This document shows, in pieces, positions 63,368-64,000 of a stretch of 64,000 nt of DNA; within the stretch, counting starts at the first letter, position 1; each line of letters opens with the position of its first letter. Under the pieces are notes generated by a model, which saw only the letters and a program-made list of their open reading frames with translations, was not told where the DNA came from and made no database searches. A program made the position numbers and the translations under genes. Source of the stretch: AP-15 sp963814865 (GTDB lineage: Bacteria > Pseudomonadota > Alphaproteobacteria > ATCC43930 > CGMCC-115725); the NCBI GenBank assembly GCA_963814865.1, contig CAWFEN010000016.1:161323-225322 (forward strand), in the 5' to 3' direction.

Positions 63368-64000
63368 ATGGACCGCATCGATCTTCGTTCCGACACGGTG
63401 ACCCGGCCTTCGTCCGGCATGCGCCAAGCGATGGCCGCCGCCCCGGTCGGCGACGATCAGTATGGCGAGGACCCCTCGGTCAACCGGCTGCAGGAGCGGA
63501 TCGCCGAACTGCTCGGCAAGCAATCCGCGCTCTTCGTGCCGAGCGGGACGATGGCGAACCAGATCGGCCTCAAGGTGCTGACCCGGCCGGGAGACGAGGT
63601 CGTCCTCGGACAGGAGGCGCACATGGTCTGGCACGAATCGGGCGCTGGTGCCGCCAATTCCGGCGTGCAGTTCACCCCGGTCGGCCGAGGCGGCCTGTTT
63701 ACCGCCGCCGATTTGCGCGCCGCCTATAAGCCGCCCGGCCATATCGTGTTTCCGCCGACCGCGCTGGTCGCGGTCGAGAACACCCACAACCGCGGCGGCG
63801 GCGTCGTGTTCCCGCAGGACGACGCCGTTGCGGTCTGCGCCGCGGCGCGCGAACTCGGCCTCGGCAGCTACCTCGACGGCGCCCGGCTGTTCAACGCCGC
63901 GGCGGCCTGCGGACGCAGCCTCGCCGAACTGGCGGCGCCCTTCGATCTCGTCTCGGTGGCGCTGTCGAAGGGGCTCGGCTGCCCGGTCGGCAGCGTGCTC
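63368..64000 (+). CDS. Low-specificity L-threonine aldolase, 5' part
   Basis: The first 211 residues are present; the gene continues past the window. RIDLRSDTVTRPSSGMRQAM opens the fold. GDDQYGEDPSVNRLQERIAE, ALFVPSGTMANQIGLKVLTR (PLP phosphate contact), and LVAVENTHNRGGGVVFPQDD follow. LGSYLDGARLFNAAAACG has the PLP-ring Asp, and VSVALSKGLGCPVGSVL carries the Schiff-base Lys in SKG. It cleaves L-threonine or allo-threonine to glycine and acetaldehyde with PLP. ATG at 63368, preceded by cggagccgcctg. Confidence 0.92.
   Translation, partial: MDRIDLRSDTVTRPSSGMRQAMAAAPVGDDQYGEDPSVNRLQERIAELLGKQSALFVPSGTMANQIGLKVLTRPGDEVVLGQEAHMVWHESGAGAANSGVQFTPVGRGGLFTAADLRAAYKPPGHIVFPPTALVAVENTHNRGGGVVFPQDDAVAVCAAARELGLGSYLDGARLFNAAAACGRSLAELAAPFDLVSVALSKGLGCPVGSVL

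Noticed and set aside
1..64000. tRNA, rRNA or CRISPR features
   Set aside because: No T-loop-like GTTCGANTC runs with a matching acceptor stem, rRNA signatures or regularly spaced repeats were noticed by eye; a covariance-model scan was not possible.

Overview
The window is a GC-rich chromosomal segment from an alphaproteobacterium. The evidence is a complete Tad/Cpa pilus locus, MinCDE, a ChvG/ChvI-type two-component pair, an LpiA-AcvB-type lysyl-phosphatidylglycerol locus, a DUF1491 gene and rhizobial-type short palindromes. The order cannot be fixed from sequence alone; a Rhodospirillales or Hyphomicrobiales-like, possibly uncultured, lineage fits. No rRNA, tRNA, CRISPR array, prophage or transposase gene was seen.

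Layout. 0-0.6 kb: 5' part of an MBOAT O-acyltransferase. 0.6-1.2 kb: AT-richer gap ending in a REP-like palindrome. 1.2-9.3 kb: metabolic genes (GMC oxidoreductase, RraA-like aldolase, VOC protein, folB-folP pair, enoyl-CoA hydratase, OmpA-like lipoprotein, MFS transporter). 9.5-12.2 kb: two overlapping class III CoA-transferase genes. 12.8-14.1 kb: second MFS transporter. 14.4-23.8 kb: Tad pilus machine cpaABCDEF-tadBC, with tadD on the other strand. 24-27.5 kb: alaS and a divergent short-chain dehydrogenase. 27.5-29.4 kb: small ORFs and gene remnants (SDR tail, PEP-CTERM tail). 29.4-36 kb: queuosine genes tgt-queF-queG, split by a ~3.9 kb segment (cysteine hydrolase, nitroreductase-like protein, MocR regulator) that is flanked by a diverged duplication of the queF/queG junction. 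36-38 kb: minCDE. 38.4-42.4 kb: MprF/LpiA synthase running in frame into an AcvB/VirJ hydrolase. 42.4-47 kb: nucleotidyltransferase, GST, a putative metal-binding protein, serine hydrolase, TatA and NUDIX. 47-52.9 kb: two two-component systems, DUF1491 and a lipoprotein. 53-56 kb: a second Tad-related cluster (TadG-like, two TadE-like). 56-61 kb: flavin monooxygenase, CmcJ/NvfI-like protein, di-iron ferritin-like protein, a GIY-YIG gene between inverted palindromes, and an amidohydrolase. 61-64 kb: TenA, a glycosyltransferase-like protein and the start of a threonine aldolase.

Six conserved genes (tadC, alaS, queG, minD, mprF and a putative metal-binding protein gene) carry an apparent one-base insertion in a short homopolymer run, and a NUDIX gene carries one indel. 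Several of these are essential or normally intact, so sequence or assembly error is the simplest reading, and these genes are annotated as single loci across the break.

The most unusual items are the queF/queG duplication with its passenger module, the synthase-hydrolase fusion for lysyl-phosphatidylglycerol, the GIY-YIG gene bracketed by inverted REP-like palindromes, the unlike CoA-transferase pair, and the oxygenase neighbourhood at 56-59 kb.
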